Shown in pieces: positions 14,095 through 22,135 of a DNA stretch of 33,733 nt; within the stretch, counting starts at the first letter, position 1, and every line of letters starts with the position of its first letter. A program made the translations under genes and the position numbers. This DNA comes from Gemmatimonadota bacterium (lineage in GTDB: Bacteria; Gemmatimonadota; Gemmatimonadetes; Longimicrobiales; Gaopeijiaceae), in contig JAJDVR010000042.1 in NCBI GenBank assembly GCA_022826025.1, positions 1 through 33,733 of the forward strand, in the 5' to 3' direction. The notes under the pieces are model-generated. The model saw only the letters and a program-made list of their open reading frames with translations. It had not been told where the DNA came from and did not search any database.

Positions 14095-16176
14095 TCAGGG
14101 ATGGGTGTCGGCCGCGGGCGGGCCCGGCGCCGCACGGGAGGCCGCCGGGAGAGCGCTGAAACGAAACACTTTCCCAACCCGCAGGGCAGCCTCGTCAAGC
14201 GTTGCGTCTCTAAGGATCGGAGGGTGCTCTCTCTCGAGGGCCCGCTGGACCTCCCGCTGGTTCAAGAGGTCCGGACGCACCGTATACATTGTCGCGGTCG
14301 GTTGCCGTATGGGATCCGTCTGCGCATTCCCCGCCTGCGAATCCGGAGCGGCCATGTCTTTCTGCGCGTTCGGATTCGTCAGTGTCTCCGGCTGACCCCC
14401 CGCGGGTTCATCCTGAGGCTGGAACGTCAACGGGATGGCGATCCACACGGGCACCACCTCATCCTCGTTGAGCGCCGGGGTGAACCTGAAGACGCGAGCA
14501 ACCCGCAGGGCCGCCGAGTCGAGTGCCTCGTGGCCGGAGGTCTGGGCGACGAGGACTCTTTGCACTACGCCTTCGGTGCCGATGAAGAAGTGCACGTTGA
14601 CCGTCCCCCCGACGCCGGCGTCCCTGAGGATCGGGGGATACTCGTCCTCCATGGCCTGCATGACCTCGGTTTCGTTCACCAGGTCGGGACGCACCGTGTA
14701 GGGCGTGAAGGTCGGTGCGTCTGCCAGGGATGCCTCTTGTGGCACGTCGGAGTCCGCTGGGCGATCGCCCGGATCGGCGGCCCGTTCACGCAGGATGCGG
14801 TTGGCGATTTCCGCCAACTCCTCGGGCAAGTCTGCCGGGAGATCGGCGGGGTCGTCTATCTGTCCGCGGAAGATGCTGTCGAAGATCTGGCGCAGCTCCT
14901 CAGGCACCGGGGCGGTGCCGTCCGAGGCCGCGCCGCGCGTGGTGAACGTGATCGGGATGGCGATCCACACCGGGACGATTTCGTCCATGTCAAGCGCGGG
15001 GGTGAACCGGAAGACACGGGCGACCCGCAAGGCCGCCGAGTCGAGCTCTTCGTGGCCGGAGGTCCCGGCTATCAGAACCCTCTGCACGACACCCTGGGTG
15101 TCGATGAAGAAGTGGACGTTGGCGGTGCCGGCGATGCCCGTGTCCCTGAGCTCGGGAGGATATTCGGCCCGCAGGGCCTGCATGATCTCCCGCTCGTTCA
15201 CCAGATCGGGACGCACCGTGTAGGGGGTGGGGGTCGGTTCCGCCATCAGGTCGACCAGCTCGTCCGGTGCGGATGCACCCTCACCGCGAATCCGCGGGAA
15301 CAGGACCGCCAGAGCCACGACGGCCGCGGCGCCCACCAGGAGAAGTGATGCCTGGATGCGCCGCGCGCGCGGCATCTTCTCCACCAGCCTGCGGATGCGA
15401 CGCTCGAGCTGCGACCGCCCCTCGGACAGCGATACGAGCGCCAGGCGATGTAGCCCGTTGCGTCCGGCGCCGACGCGCAGGAGCAGGTTCCCGTACGCGT
15501 GGCGGTGACCGGGCATCCGGCGTATCACCCTTCGGTCGCAGTCCAGTTCGACGGCGAGATTCAGACGATGGCGCTGAAGCCAGAGAGCGGGATTCCAGGG
15601 AAAGACGAACAGGGGCAGCGTCATCAGGAAGCGAAGCCGGGAGTCCCCGGCGCGGATGTGCTCCTCTTCGTGCGCGAGAATCAGTTTCTGCTCGTCGGAG
15701 CCGATGGCGCGGACCCACGCGGGCAGGACGACGCGGGGCCGCAGGAGGCCGACGATGGTCGGCCCGGTATCCCGGGACCAGAGCACGGTGCGATGGCCCA
15801 GGGAACCGGGCTGCCACGACCTTCCCTCTCGCACCAGGCGCGCGAAGGCGAACAGCACCGTCACCACGAGCAGCGAGGAGAGCACCACCCAGCCCAGCAC
15901 GAGCAGGTCGTCGAAGGAGCGAAGCATCGAATCGCGGGCGACCGTCACCGCCAGCGGCTCCAGCAGGGGGGGCGCATACCCCGGTGGAGGAGCCGCCTGT
16001 TCCGGTGCGCCGCCCGGAATCCGCAGCACCGACAATGCCGTCGTCGCTGCTCCCGCGACGATCCAGACCCATCGCGTCGGGCGGCCGTAGACGGTGAGGA
16101 GCCTCTCGGCCGCCAGGCCCGCGACCAGGAACAGCACGCCGATGCCGGCGGACCAGAGCATCCATGCGGCAATCAT
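14095..16176 (-). CDS. M56 (BlaR1-like) membrane metallopeptidase with TonB-C repeats
   Basis: A 693-residue protein. The N-terminal half has membrane segments (about 3-21, 34-50, 92-113) and a cytoplasm-facing M56 peptidase with HEEEH at 169-173 and E210 in LAVELDCD. Another transmembrane helix at 275-293 leads into the periplasmic part. That part holds two full TonB C-terminal-like domains (319-411 and 492-585, each starting YTVRPDLVNE and ending VWIAIPxTF) and a third, broken one (630-674) lacking its middle. BlaR1-type proteins sense a signal outside and cleave the partner repressor. The stop of blaI overlaps this start (ATGA), so they are co-expressed. The sensor domain is TonB-C rather than a penicillin-binding domain, so the inducer is probably not a beta-lactam. 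Confidence 0.9.
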   Translation of the reverse strand: MIAAWMLWSAGIGVLFLVAGLAAERLLTVYGRPTRWVWIVAGAATTALSVLRIPGGAPEQAAPPPGYAPPLLEPLAVTVARDSMLRSFDDLLVLGWVVLSSLLVVTVLFAFARLVREGRSWQPGSLGHRTVLWSRDTGPTIVGLLRPRVVLPAWVRAIGSDEQKLILAHEEEHIRAGDSRLRFLMTLPLFVFPWNPALWLQRHRLNLAVELDCDRRVIRRMPGHRHAYGNLLLRVGAGRNGLHRLALVSLSEGRSQLERRIRRLVEKMPRARRIQASLLLVGAAAVVALAVLFPRIRGEGASAPDELVDLMAEPTPTPYTVRPDLVNEREIMQALRAEYPPELRDTGIAGTANVHFFIDTQGVVQRVLIAGTSGHEELDSAALRVARVFRFTPALDMDEIVPVWIAIPITFTTRGAASDGTAPVPEELRQIFDSIFRGQIDDPADLPADLPEELAEIANRILRERAADPGDRPADSDVPQEASLADAPTFTPYTVRPDLVNETEVMQAMEDEYPPILRDAGVGGTVNVHFFIGTEGVVQRVLVAQTSGHEALDSAALRVARVFRFTPALNEDEVVPVWIAIPLTFQPQDEPAGGQPETLTNPNAQKDMAAPDSQAGNAQTDPIRQPTATMYTVRPDLLNQREVQRALEREHPPILRDATLDEAALRVGKVFRFSALPAASRAAPGPPAADTHP

Positions 16177-16547
16177 CGTCGCTCCTCCTTCTCGAGTCGC
16201 TCGTCAAGCAGCTTGCGCAGGCGCCTGATGGTCTGCGCGGAAAGGCGTTCGTCGGAGACCAGGTTGGCCACGAGCATCTCCGTGGACCCGGAGTAGACCT
16301 TTTCGCGGAGCCGGTCGAGCACCGACCGGCCGGCCTCCCGGCGCTCGAGCAGGGGATGGTAGCGGTGCGCCCGTCCCTCCCTCTCATGGCCGACGAGGCC
16401 CTTCGATTCCAGGATGCGCAGAACCGTGAGCACGGTGGTGTAGGCCAGGTCGTCGTCCAGTCGGTCGCTAACCTCGGCGACGGTGCCGGATCCCATGTCC
16501 CACAGAACCGACATGACGTCCATTTCACGGGCGGTGAGGGTTGTCAC
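16173..16547 (-). CDS. BlaI/MecI family winged-helix repressor
   Basis: A 124-residue protein with the family's winged helix at the N-terminus (LTAREMDVMSVLW, TVLTVLRILESKGLV) and a helical dimerisation tail. The GTG at 16547 is chosen because GGAGG lies at 16553-16557 with 5-nt spacing; the longer frame to 16586 would run into an operator and lacks a ribosome-binding site. BlaI proteins repress their own operon until cleaved by the M56 partner, here the next gene (4-nt overlap). Two matching palindromic boxes and a strong promoter lie just upstream. Confidence 0.93.
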   Translation of the reverse strand: MTTLTAREMDVMSVLWDMGSGTVAEVSDRLDDDLAYTTVLTVLRILESKGLVGHEREGRAHRYHPLLERREAGRSVLDRLREKVYSGSTEMLVANLVSDERLSAQTIRRLRKLLDERLEKEERR

Positions 16548-16585
16548 AGGTTCCTCCGCGGTGGTTCGGGCTGAGAGCCAACTCA

Positions 16586-16648
16586 CTACTAATAATGTAG
16601 TAGCATTATGGGGAGCAGGTTCCCGTCTGTCAACTACACACTTAGTAG
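16586..16648 (-). promoter_or_regulatory. blaI promoter with two operator boxes
   Basis: On the minus strand TTGACA (16633-16628), a 17-bp spacer and CATAAT (16610-16605) form a near-consensus sigma-70 promoter. Box 1 (16586-16603) reads CTACTAATAATGTAGTAG on the plus strand, a 6-bp inverted repeat around the expected transcription start. Box 2 (16631-16648), read on the minus strand, is CTACTAAGTGTGTAGTTG and overlaps the -35. They agree at most positions (CTACTAA-N3-4-TGTAGT). BlaI-type operators have TAC/GTA dyads, so autorepression is the likely function. Confidence 0.85.
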
Positions 16649-16682
16649 AGGTTGGCCATCGGGACCCGGCCCCAAGACGGAA

Positions 16683-16715
16683 CCGGGCCGCGAGGGGTCG
16701 ACCCCCGCGGCCCGG
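16683..16715 (-). terminator. Strong hairpin terminator of the SusC-SusD operon
   Basis: CCGGGCCGCG (16683-16692) pairs perfectly with 16706-16715, and inside it GGGGTC pairs with GACCCC, with one unpaired base (16693). On the minus strand it lies 23 nt after the susD stop and is followed by TTCCGTCTT. Confidence 0.75.
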
Positions 16716-16737
16716 CTCTGCCCTTACGCCCCTCGAT

Positions 16738-18084
16738 TCAGCTTATGGGCGGAACGTTGGGGTTGCGGTCGCGCTCCGACTCGGGAATGTCGAAGCAGTA
16801 CGACCTCGGGTTGCGCGTAAACATGTTGGTGCGGGAACCCGGCGCGAAGGCCGTGCTCTCCCAATCCGGCGTGTCCAGATCTCCCGGGGTGCCGGTCGCC
16901 GCCCAGCGGCGCTCGTCACCCAGCCGGCGCCCTTCGAGCCAGAGCTCGATGTAGCGCTCGCGCTTCAGGAAGGTCCACGCCTCCTCCATGCTCATCGCCG
17001 TCCAGGGGTCGAGCGGTTCTCCGGTGGTGTCGCTGATGTTGCGGGTGCGCACCCTGTTGATGAGGGTCATGGCGGCCTGCCAGTTCCCCGCGTTGAGCGC
17101 CGCTTCCGCTTCCAGGAGCCGCATCTCCCAGCCGCTGACGATGCGCTGGTCGTCGTTGCGGCTGTTGTACTTCGCCTGGTTCTTCCACTCGACCTGGCCG
17201 TAGGTGTCCAGGCTCGCGGTAGCGTAGGGAATGTTCGAGTCCTCGAACCAGGGAGTCCTGGGATCACCCGTCTCCGTGTAGTAGTCCTCGACGAAGGTGT
17301 AGATGATGGAGTAGGATCCCGCCGGCTGGCGCGCGTTGGCCTCGAAGATGGTGTTGTAGTACGGCTGCAGCTCGTCGTCGTAGTTGATCCAGAAGACGAA
17401 GTCGTCCGGGACCGTCGCGGCGTCGGCCGCGGCCGCGCTCCAGTCTCCCAGCCAGGCGTGCGCGGCTGCGCGTCCGCCACGTGCCGCATGGGTTTCCTCC
17501 GGGGTCGAAGCGAACCCCAGAGCCGCCGTGAAGCTGTCGACGGCGCGTCTGAAGTTCCCGTCGGAGCCCTGCTCGTAGCTGCCGGGCGCAGGGTCGTCCG
17601 GATCGGTCGGCCCGAGCACCGAATCGCACCACCACTCCCCCATTGTGCGGTAGGCGAAGGCGTTCCAGAGGTACGCCTGGTACAGCATGTTGCTGGGCGC
17701 GTCCACCTCGGTGAAGCGCTTGATCGCCGTCTCGGTGATGAAGCGCGCCTGCACTCCGTCGTTCCAGCGATTGGAAAAGCTCCCGGGCAGGATGTGTCCG
17801 GACTGGGTGATCGGATCGTGGCCCATGAAGCCGGTCTGGCCGCCCGGGAAGAGCTCGCGCGCCAGGATGGCGTGGGTGTACGAGCCGTAGGTCAGCAGCT
17901 CCGCCAGACGGCGCACGCCGCCGTTGACGAGCCCCTGCTGGGACGCGGGCTGTGCCAGGAACTCGTCCTGGATGGGTCCGGGGTTGGTGACCTCGCAACC
18001 GGATGCGGTTACTCCTGCGATTCCGGCCAGAAGAAGGGTCCTGCCGAAGCGTGCCCTGATACTCCCGTCTATTCTCTTGTTCAT
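16738..18084 (-). CDS. SusD/RagB family nutrient-binding lipoprotein
   Basis: A 448-residue outer-membrane lipoprotein: the signal peptide ends in TASGC with lipidated C30. SusD proteins cap the SusC channel and capture glycans or peptides outside the cell. Family features include a helical TPR-like core, the N-terminal NPGPI motif after the lipobox, and FLKRERYIELWLEGRRLGDERRW near the C-terminus. AGGGGAGGG precedes ATG 18084. It begins 14 nt after the SusC stop and they form a pair. No polysaccharide-degrading enzyme is adjacent, so substrate cannot be read from context. Confidence 0.93.
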   Translation of the reverse strand: MNKRIDGSIRARFGRTLLLAGIAGVTASGCEVTNPGPIQDEFLAQPASQQGLVNGGVRRLAELLTYGSYTHAILARELFPGGQTGFMGHDPITQSGHILPGSFSNRWNDGVQARFITETAIKRFTEVDAPSNMLYQAYLWNAFAYRTMGEWWCDSVLGPTDPDDPAPGSYEQGSDGNFRRAVDSFTAALGFASTPEETHAARGGRAAAHAWLGDWSAAAADAATVPDDFVFWINYDDELQPYYNTIFEANARQPAGSYSIIYTFVEDYYTETGDPRTPWFEDSNIPYATASLDTYGQVEWKNQAKYNSRNDDQRIVSGWEMRLLEAEAALNAGNWQAAMTLINRVRTRNISDTTGEPLDPWTAMSMEEAWTFLKRERYIELWLEGRRLGDERRWAATGTPGDLDTPDWESTAFAPGSRTNMFTRNPRSYCFDIPESERDRNPNVPPIS

Positions 18085-18098
18085 CTCTCAGCCCTCCC

Positions 18099-21000
18099 CT
18101 AGAAGGTGACCCGCATGGACATGCGGAACGTGACCGGGGATGGCACCCGTTCGGTCTGGTTTCCGATTCCGTCGTCGAGGGCCGGCGTGTTGCCGAGCGA
18201 CTCCGGGTCGTACCAGGGAATCTCGCGGTACCAGTCGTAGAAGTTGCTGAGGGTGGCGGTGAACGTGGCGTTGGAGACCCTTTCCGGGAACAGGGCGTCC
18301 ACGGGAACCGTCAGGCTCACGTTACGAAGCTTGAAGTAGGTTGCGTCGAACCAGTAGTCGCGCGCGAACCCGGGGGTGCAGCGCTCGCGCCAGATGGCTG
18401 GCGTCTCGGGCTTCAGCTCGATGGACGTCTTGGGAGTGACATACCACGGGAAGCAGAGCGGAGAGCGTACCGAGCGGCTGATGGAGATCTCGTTGATGTA
18501 CGCCACGTGTCCGCCCATGTACTCGCCGCGCGCGGACAGCAGAATGTTGTTGGGCAGGCGCACGGAGAGGGACGGCGTGATGGTGTGGGTGGGCAGCTGG
18601 GGCCCGATGATCACGTTTTCCCCGGTTCTGCCGGGCTGCGCCGGAGTCTCCGGGTTGTCCTCGAACTGCGGGGGGGCGATCTCGTCCCGGTTGATGACCC
18701 GGCGGCCCATCTCGACGGGCAGTGCCTGACCTTCGATGATCCAGCCGTTCAGGTCGGCGAAGCGGTCGATGCACACCGCGTCCGGATTGCGCGCCAGCAC
18801 GACATCGCTCGGCTCGGTCTCGCCCTTGCACAGGCTCATCACCTCCGAGTTGTAGGTGCTGACGCCGAGTCCCGCATCAACACTGAAGTTGCTGCTCTGG
18901 AAGAGCCTTGCGTCGAGCTGCAGCTCGATTCCGTTGCTGCCGACCGTCCCCACGTTCTGGAGCTGGCTCTGGGTGAACCCCTGCGAGGGGATGGCGCTGA
19001 CGAACATGAGCGCGTCGGTGGTCTGCTGGTCGAAGTAGGTGAAGGTGGCCGTCAGCCGGTCGTCCAGCCACGCCCCGTCGAAGCCGAACTCCCATTCCCT
19101 GGACACCTCCGGTCCCAGATCGGGATTCCCCAGGTTGGCCGGCGTGAAGGCGGGTGTACCCGCGTACCCTGCGGGGTCCCATGTCCTTACAGCATCGAAC
19201 GCGCCCGGAGCCCGGCCGGACTGGCCGTATGCCGCGCGCAGCTTGATCGAGCCCAGGCCGGGACCCCAGAAGTCTTCGTCGCTGATGACCCAGGTGCCGC
19301 TCACCTTCGGGTAGACCTGGAGCCCGAAGCCGGAGCCGAAGGCGCTGTTTCCGTCGACCCGGATGCCGCCGGTGACGAAGTACTTGTTGTTTATGTCGAA
19401 GACGTTCTGGAAGAAGAAGCCCGCGTTCCAGACTTTTTCGCGGTCCTCCTCGGCCACCTTGATGGCCGCCGAGCTGACCGTTGGCTCGGCCGCGCCGGGG
19501 AAGTCCTCGCCCAAAAGTCGCAATCGGACCTGCGAGTCACCGATCGCCTGTCCGCCCCAGGAGAAATTGGAGTTGATGGTGGACGTGACCGGCAGATTGT
19601 ACGTGCCCACGTAGTCGAAGGTGAGCACCCGCCTCTGGAACGTGTCGTTGGTGCGTGAGCCCAGCGGCTTCAGGAAGAAGCCGAAGTTGCGCTGGTTCTC
19701 GCCTTCCTGATTCGAGTAGTCGTAGCCGAAGGTGAAGCGGTTGGTCAGCCGTGCCTGAGGCGTGTAGGTCAGCGTGATCCCGGAGTTGAGGCGCTCGTTG
19801 CGCTGGTCGAACTCGTACTCCAGAAGCTTGGCGATCTCACGCGGATCCCCTGAGCCCACGTAGTTGCGCTCCTGGCGAAAGGCGTTGAGCTGGATGCCTT
19901 CGGCGTTGTTGCCGGACGGTGTTCCGCTCAGCCACTGGCTGGTGTACCCGGTGTTCCACTGGATCTGAAGGTCCTCCACCGGCGTCATCGTGAAGTTGCC
20001 GCGGAAGTTGTACTTCTCCAGCTCGTCGTTGGCGAGTACGTAGCTGTCGTCCTGATACTGCCCCGAGATGAAGTACTGCAGATCCTGGCCGCCGCCCCGG
20101 ACGGAGAGCAGGTAGTTCTGAAGCCAGACCGATCCCGGCCAGCTGCAGGCACCACCGGCGCTCGGGTTCACGCCCTGCCAGCGGTCGTCGTCGGTGACGC
20201 AGTCCGGAGCGTACTGGCCACCCTCGTAGCCGCCGCCCCACCACGCGTCGCGCATGTAGTGCTCCATCTGTATGAAGTCGCCGCCAGGGGCCCCGAACGG
20301 CTGCATCCAGCCGGTGCCCTGCTGGATTTCGGCAGTCCACACGGGCGCGCCGGCGGAGCCTCTCCTGGTGAAGATCTGGATCACCCCGGCCGAAGCCTCC
20401 GTACCGTACAGAGTGGTGGCGGCGGAGCCCTTGATGACCTCGATGCGCTCGATGTCGTTGGGGTTGATCATGTCCAGCGGGGTCACCGTGATGAGGGATG
20501 GACGCCCCAGCCCGGTCCCCGGCGTCGCGACCACCGGGAAGGCGTCGTCCATGATCCGGACGCCGTCCACGTAGATGATCGGCTGGTTCGACATCGCCAC
20601 GCTGGAGTTGCCGCGCAGACGGATCTGCTTGCCCTGCGCGGGCTCGCTGCTGCCGCCGATCACCTGAATGCCGGGCGCGGCCGCCTGCAGCAGGTCGGAC
20701 ACGTTGGCCTCGCGTTCGGGAATGTCGGTGAGGTTGATCTGGGCGATGGCGTTGCCGATCTCGCGCCGGCGCGCGGCGCCCGCCGCGCCCGTTACCACGA
20801 TCTCATCGAGCCCGAGGGCCTCCGTGGTCATGGCGAAGTCTCTGGTCACCGTTCCGTCGGCAGGCACGTCCACGGACTCGGTCACGGTCTGGAAGCCGAT
20901 GCGCTCCGCCCGCAACTCGTAGGAACCCGGGGGCACGTTGAGGATGAGGTAGCGCCCGTTCGACCGGGTCAGCGTCCCCAGCGTGGAGCCGACAATGTAG

Positions 21001-21188
21001 ACCTGGACCTCGCCGATGGGTCCGCCCGACTGCGCGTCGGTCGCGACGCCGGTGATGCGGCCGTTCTGGGCGTGCGCGGGAACGGCGGCGAGGACCGACA
21101 GCCCCGCGACAATCAGAACGGCCAACCCTCCTCCCAATCGACCAGGCCCGCAGGGTCTGTTTGGAAACAGTGGGGACAATCGGGACAT
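18099..21188 (-). CDS. SusC/RagA family TonB-linked outer-membrane transporter
   Basis: A 1029-residue receptor. The start ATG 21188 is chosen over the longer frame because GGAGGG precedes it and a signal peptide follows (cleavage after PAHA, residue 40). Residues about 43-122 are a carboxypeptidase-regulatory-like domain (ITGVATDAQSGGPIGEVQVYI). DEIVVTG at 128-134 introduces the plug (about 140-260, with RLRGNSS and IIYVDGVRI). The remainder is a 22-strand barrel ending RMSMRVTF with the C-terminal aromatic. It imports oligomers captured by the SusD partner, powered by TonB. The two genes share the terminator at 16683-16715. Confidence 0.95.
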   Translation of the reverse strand: MSRLSPLFPNRPCGPGRLGGGLAVLIVAGLSVLAAVPAHAQNGRITGVATDAQSGGPIGEVQVYIVGSTLGTLTRSNGRYLILNVPPGSYELRAERIGFQTVTESVDVPADGTVTRDFAMTTEALGLDEIVVTGAAGAARRREIGNAIAQINLTDIPEREANVSDLLQAAAPGIQVIGGSSEPAQGKQIRLRGNSSVAMSNQPIIYVDGVRIMDDAFPVVATPGTGLGRPSLITVTPLDMINPNDIERIEVIKGSAATTLYGTEASAGVIQIFTRRGSAGAPVWTAEIQQGTGWMQPFGAPGGDFIQMEHYMRDAWWGGGYEGGQYAPDCVTDDDRWQGVNPSAGGACSWPGSVWLQNYLLSVRGGGQDLQYFISGQYQDDSYVLANDELEKYNFRGNFTMTPVEDLQIQWNTGYTSQWLSGTPSGNNAEGIQLNAFRQERNYVGSGDPREIAKLLEYEFDQRNERLNSGITLTYTPQARLTNRFTFGYDYSNQEGENQRNFGFFLKPLGSRTNDTFQRRVLTFDYVGTYNLPVTSTINSNFSWGGQAIGDSQVRLRLLGEDFPGAAEPTVSSAAIKVAEEDREKVWNAGFFFQNVFDINNKYFVTGGIRVDGNSAFGSGFGLQVYPKVSGTWVISDEDFWGPGLGSIKLRAAYGQSGRAPGAFDAVRTWDPAGYAGTPAFTPANLGNPDLGPEVSREWEFGFDGAWLDDRLTATFTYFDQQTTDALMFVSAIPSQGFTQSQLQNVGTVGSNGIELQLDARLFQSSNFSVDAGLGVSTYNSEVMSLCKGETEPSDVVLARNPDAVCIDRFADLNGWIIEGQALPVEMGRRVINRDEIAPPQFEDNPETPAQPGRTGENVIIGPQLPTHTITPSLSVRLPNNILLSARGEYMGGHVAYINEISISRSVRSPLCFPWYVTPKTSIELKPETPAIWRERCTPGFARDYWFDATYFKLRNVSLTVPVDALFPERVSNATFTATLSNFYDWYREIPWYDPESLGNTPALDDGIGNQTERVPSPVTFRMSMRVTF

Positions 21189-21547
21189 GGAGCCCTCCTT
21201 CGGCGACACAGGTCGCCCGGGTTGCGCCCGGTGCGCCGAACAACAGACTCCAACCAAATGCCCCTGGGACGAACTCCCAGACCGCGTGTTGACCGAACTG
21301 CCCGTCTCGAACGACGCAGGTGCTGGTGAATAGAGGGGTTGACCGCAAACCTGCAGAATGGACCGCGAGTGGGGGTCACGCAAGCAGCGGCGCGGGCATC
21401 GGCACGTGCCTGGCCGGGCAGGCGTCGAGCAGTCCCCGGGGTTGCGCCGGTGCGCGACTGGGCGATAATCGTCAACCCGAACGCCCATCGTTTTTCCGGG
21501 GACACGGAGCTTCACTCAAGCCCATCGTCGCCCGGCCGGGAGGTGCC
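21189..21547. other. Divergent intergenic region between susC and a lipoprotein gene
   Basis: These 359 bp carry no supported gene. They hold an imperfect direct repeat around GTTGCGCC(C)GGTGCGC at 21216-21238 and 21434-21456, and a small hairpin CTGGGA/TCCCAG at 21264-21280. Promoters for both genes must lie here, but I see no consensus pair I would call. Confidence 0.4.
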
Positions 21548-22039
21548 ATGCAAGGGACGACCGTGGGGCTCACCATCTGCGCTGTCGCGATCCTTCTCCT
21601 GTCCTCGGCGTGTTATCGCTACGTGCCGATCGAGACGGCCGCGGCGTCGGCGGGGGAGCCCGTGCGGGTCTACATCACCGAGGATGCGGCCGACGGTTTC
21701 CGCGAGGTCCACGAAGTGGACTCGACGGTGCCCAGCGTGCGCGGTACAGTCGTCGGACGGGACGGCGGCGACCTCCTGCTGGCCGTGGAGGTGGCGCAAC
21801 GCCAGGTAGGTTTCCAGGCAATCGGTCTCGAGCAGAATGTGCGAATTCCCGAGAGTGAGATTCTGGCGACGGAACGGCGATCGTTGAACGGGCTCGCCAC
21901 CTCCGCCTTCGTAGGGGTCGTTGCGGGTGGAGTGGCAGCGATCCTGACCTTCATTCTGGAATCCGAGGGCGAGCCCCTGCCTCCCGAGCCGGATGTGGAC
22001 CTGATGGTGCCCCTGATTTCGGTGCCCGTGGGAGGTTAG
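21548..22039 (+). CDS. Small lipoprotein of unknown function
   Basis: A 163-residue protein. ATG 21548 follows GGGAGG with 4-nt spacing. The signal ends LLSSAC, a clear lipobox with C22. The middle is a short beta-rich domain (EPVRVYITEDAADGFRE, SVRGTVVGRDGGDLLLAV, QNVRIPESEILATERRS). This is reminiscent of lipoproteins with a surface module followed by a membrane helix (about 117-135, GLATSAFVGVVAGGVAAIL). A run of acidic and proline residues precedes the C-terminus. No named family is recognised. It is divergent from susC and convergent with the propeller gene. Confidence 0.75.
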   Translation: MQGTTVGLTICAVAILLLSSACYRYVPIETAAASAGEPVRVYITEDAADGFREVHEVDSTVPSVRGTVVGRDGGDLLLAVEVAQRQVGFQAIGLEQNVRIPESEILATERRSLNGLATSAFVGVVAGGVAAILTFILESEGEPLPPEPDVDLMVPLISVPVGG

Positions 22040-22047
22040 GGACGAAA

Positions 22048-22100
22048 AGTCTGCCAAAATGGCAGACTCCAGAGCAATCCGTCTGCCAAAATGGCAGACG
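22048..22100. promoter_or_regulatory. Two tandem palindromes between convergent genes
   Basis: AGTCTGCCA (22048-22056) pairs with TGGCAGACT (22060-22068), and CGTCTGCCA (22080-22088) with TGGCAGACG (22092-22100), each around AAA. The cores are identical while the outermost base pair differs but still pairs. Centres are 32 bp apart, about three helical turns, placing them on one face of the DNA. They lie between two convergent stop codons. They may be paired bidirectional terminators, although T-runs are lacking, or sites for a dimeric DNA-binding protein. Confidence 0.6.
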
Positions 22101-22135
22101 TTCGCTGGTTGGTAAGCCCGCGGCGCCCGTTGTAC

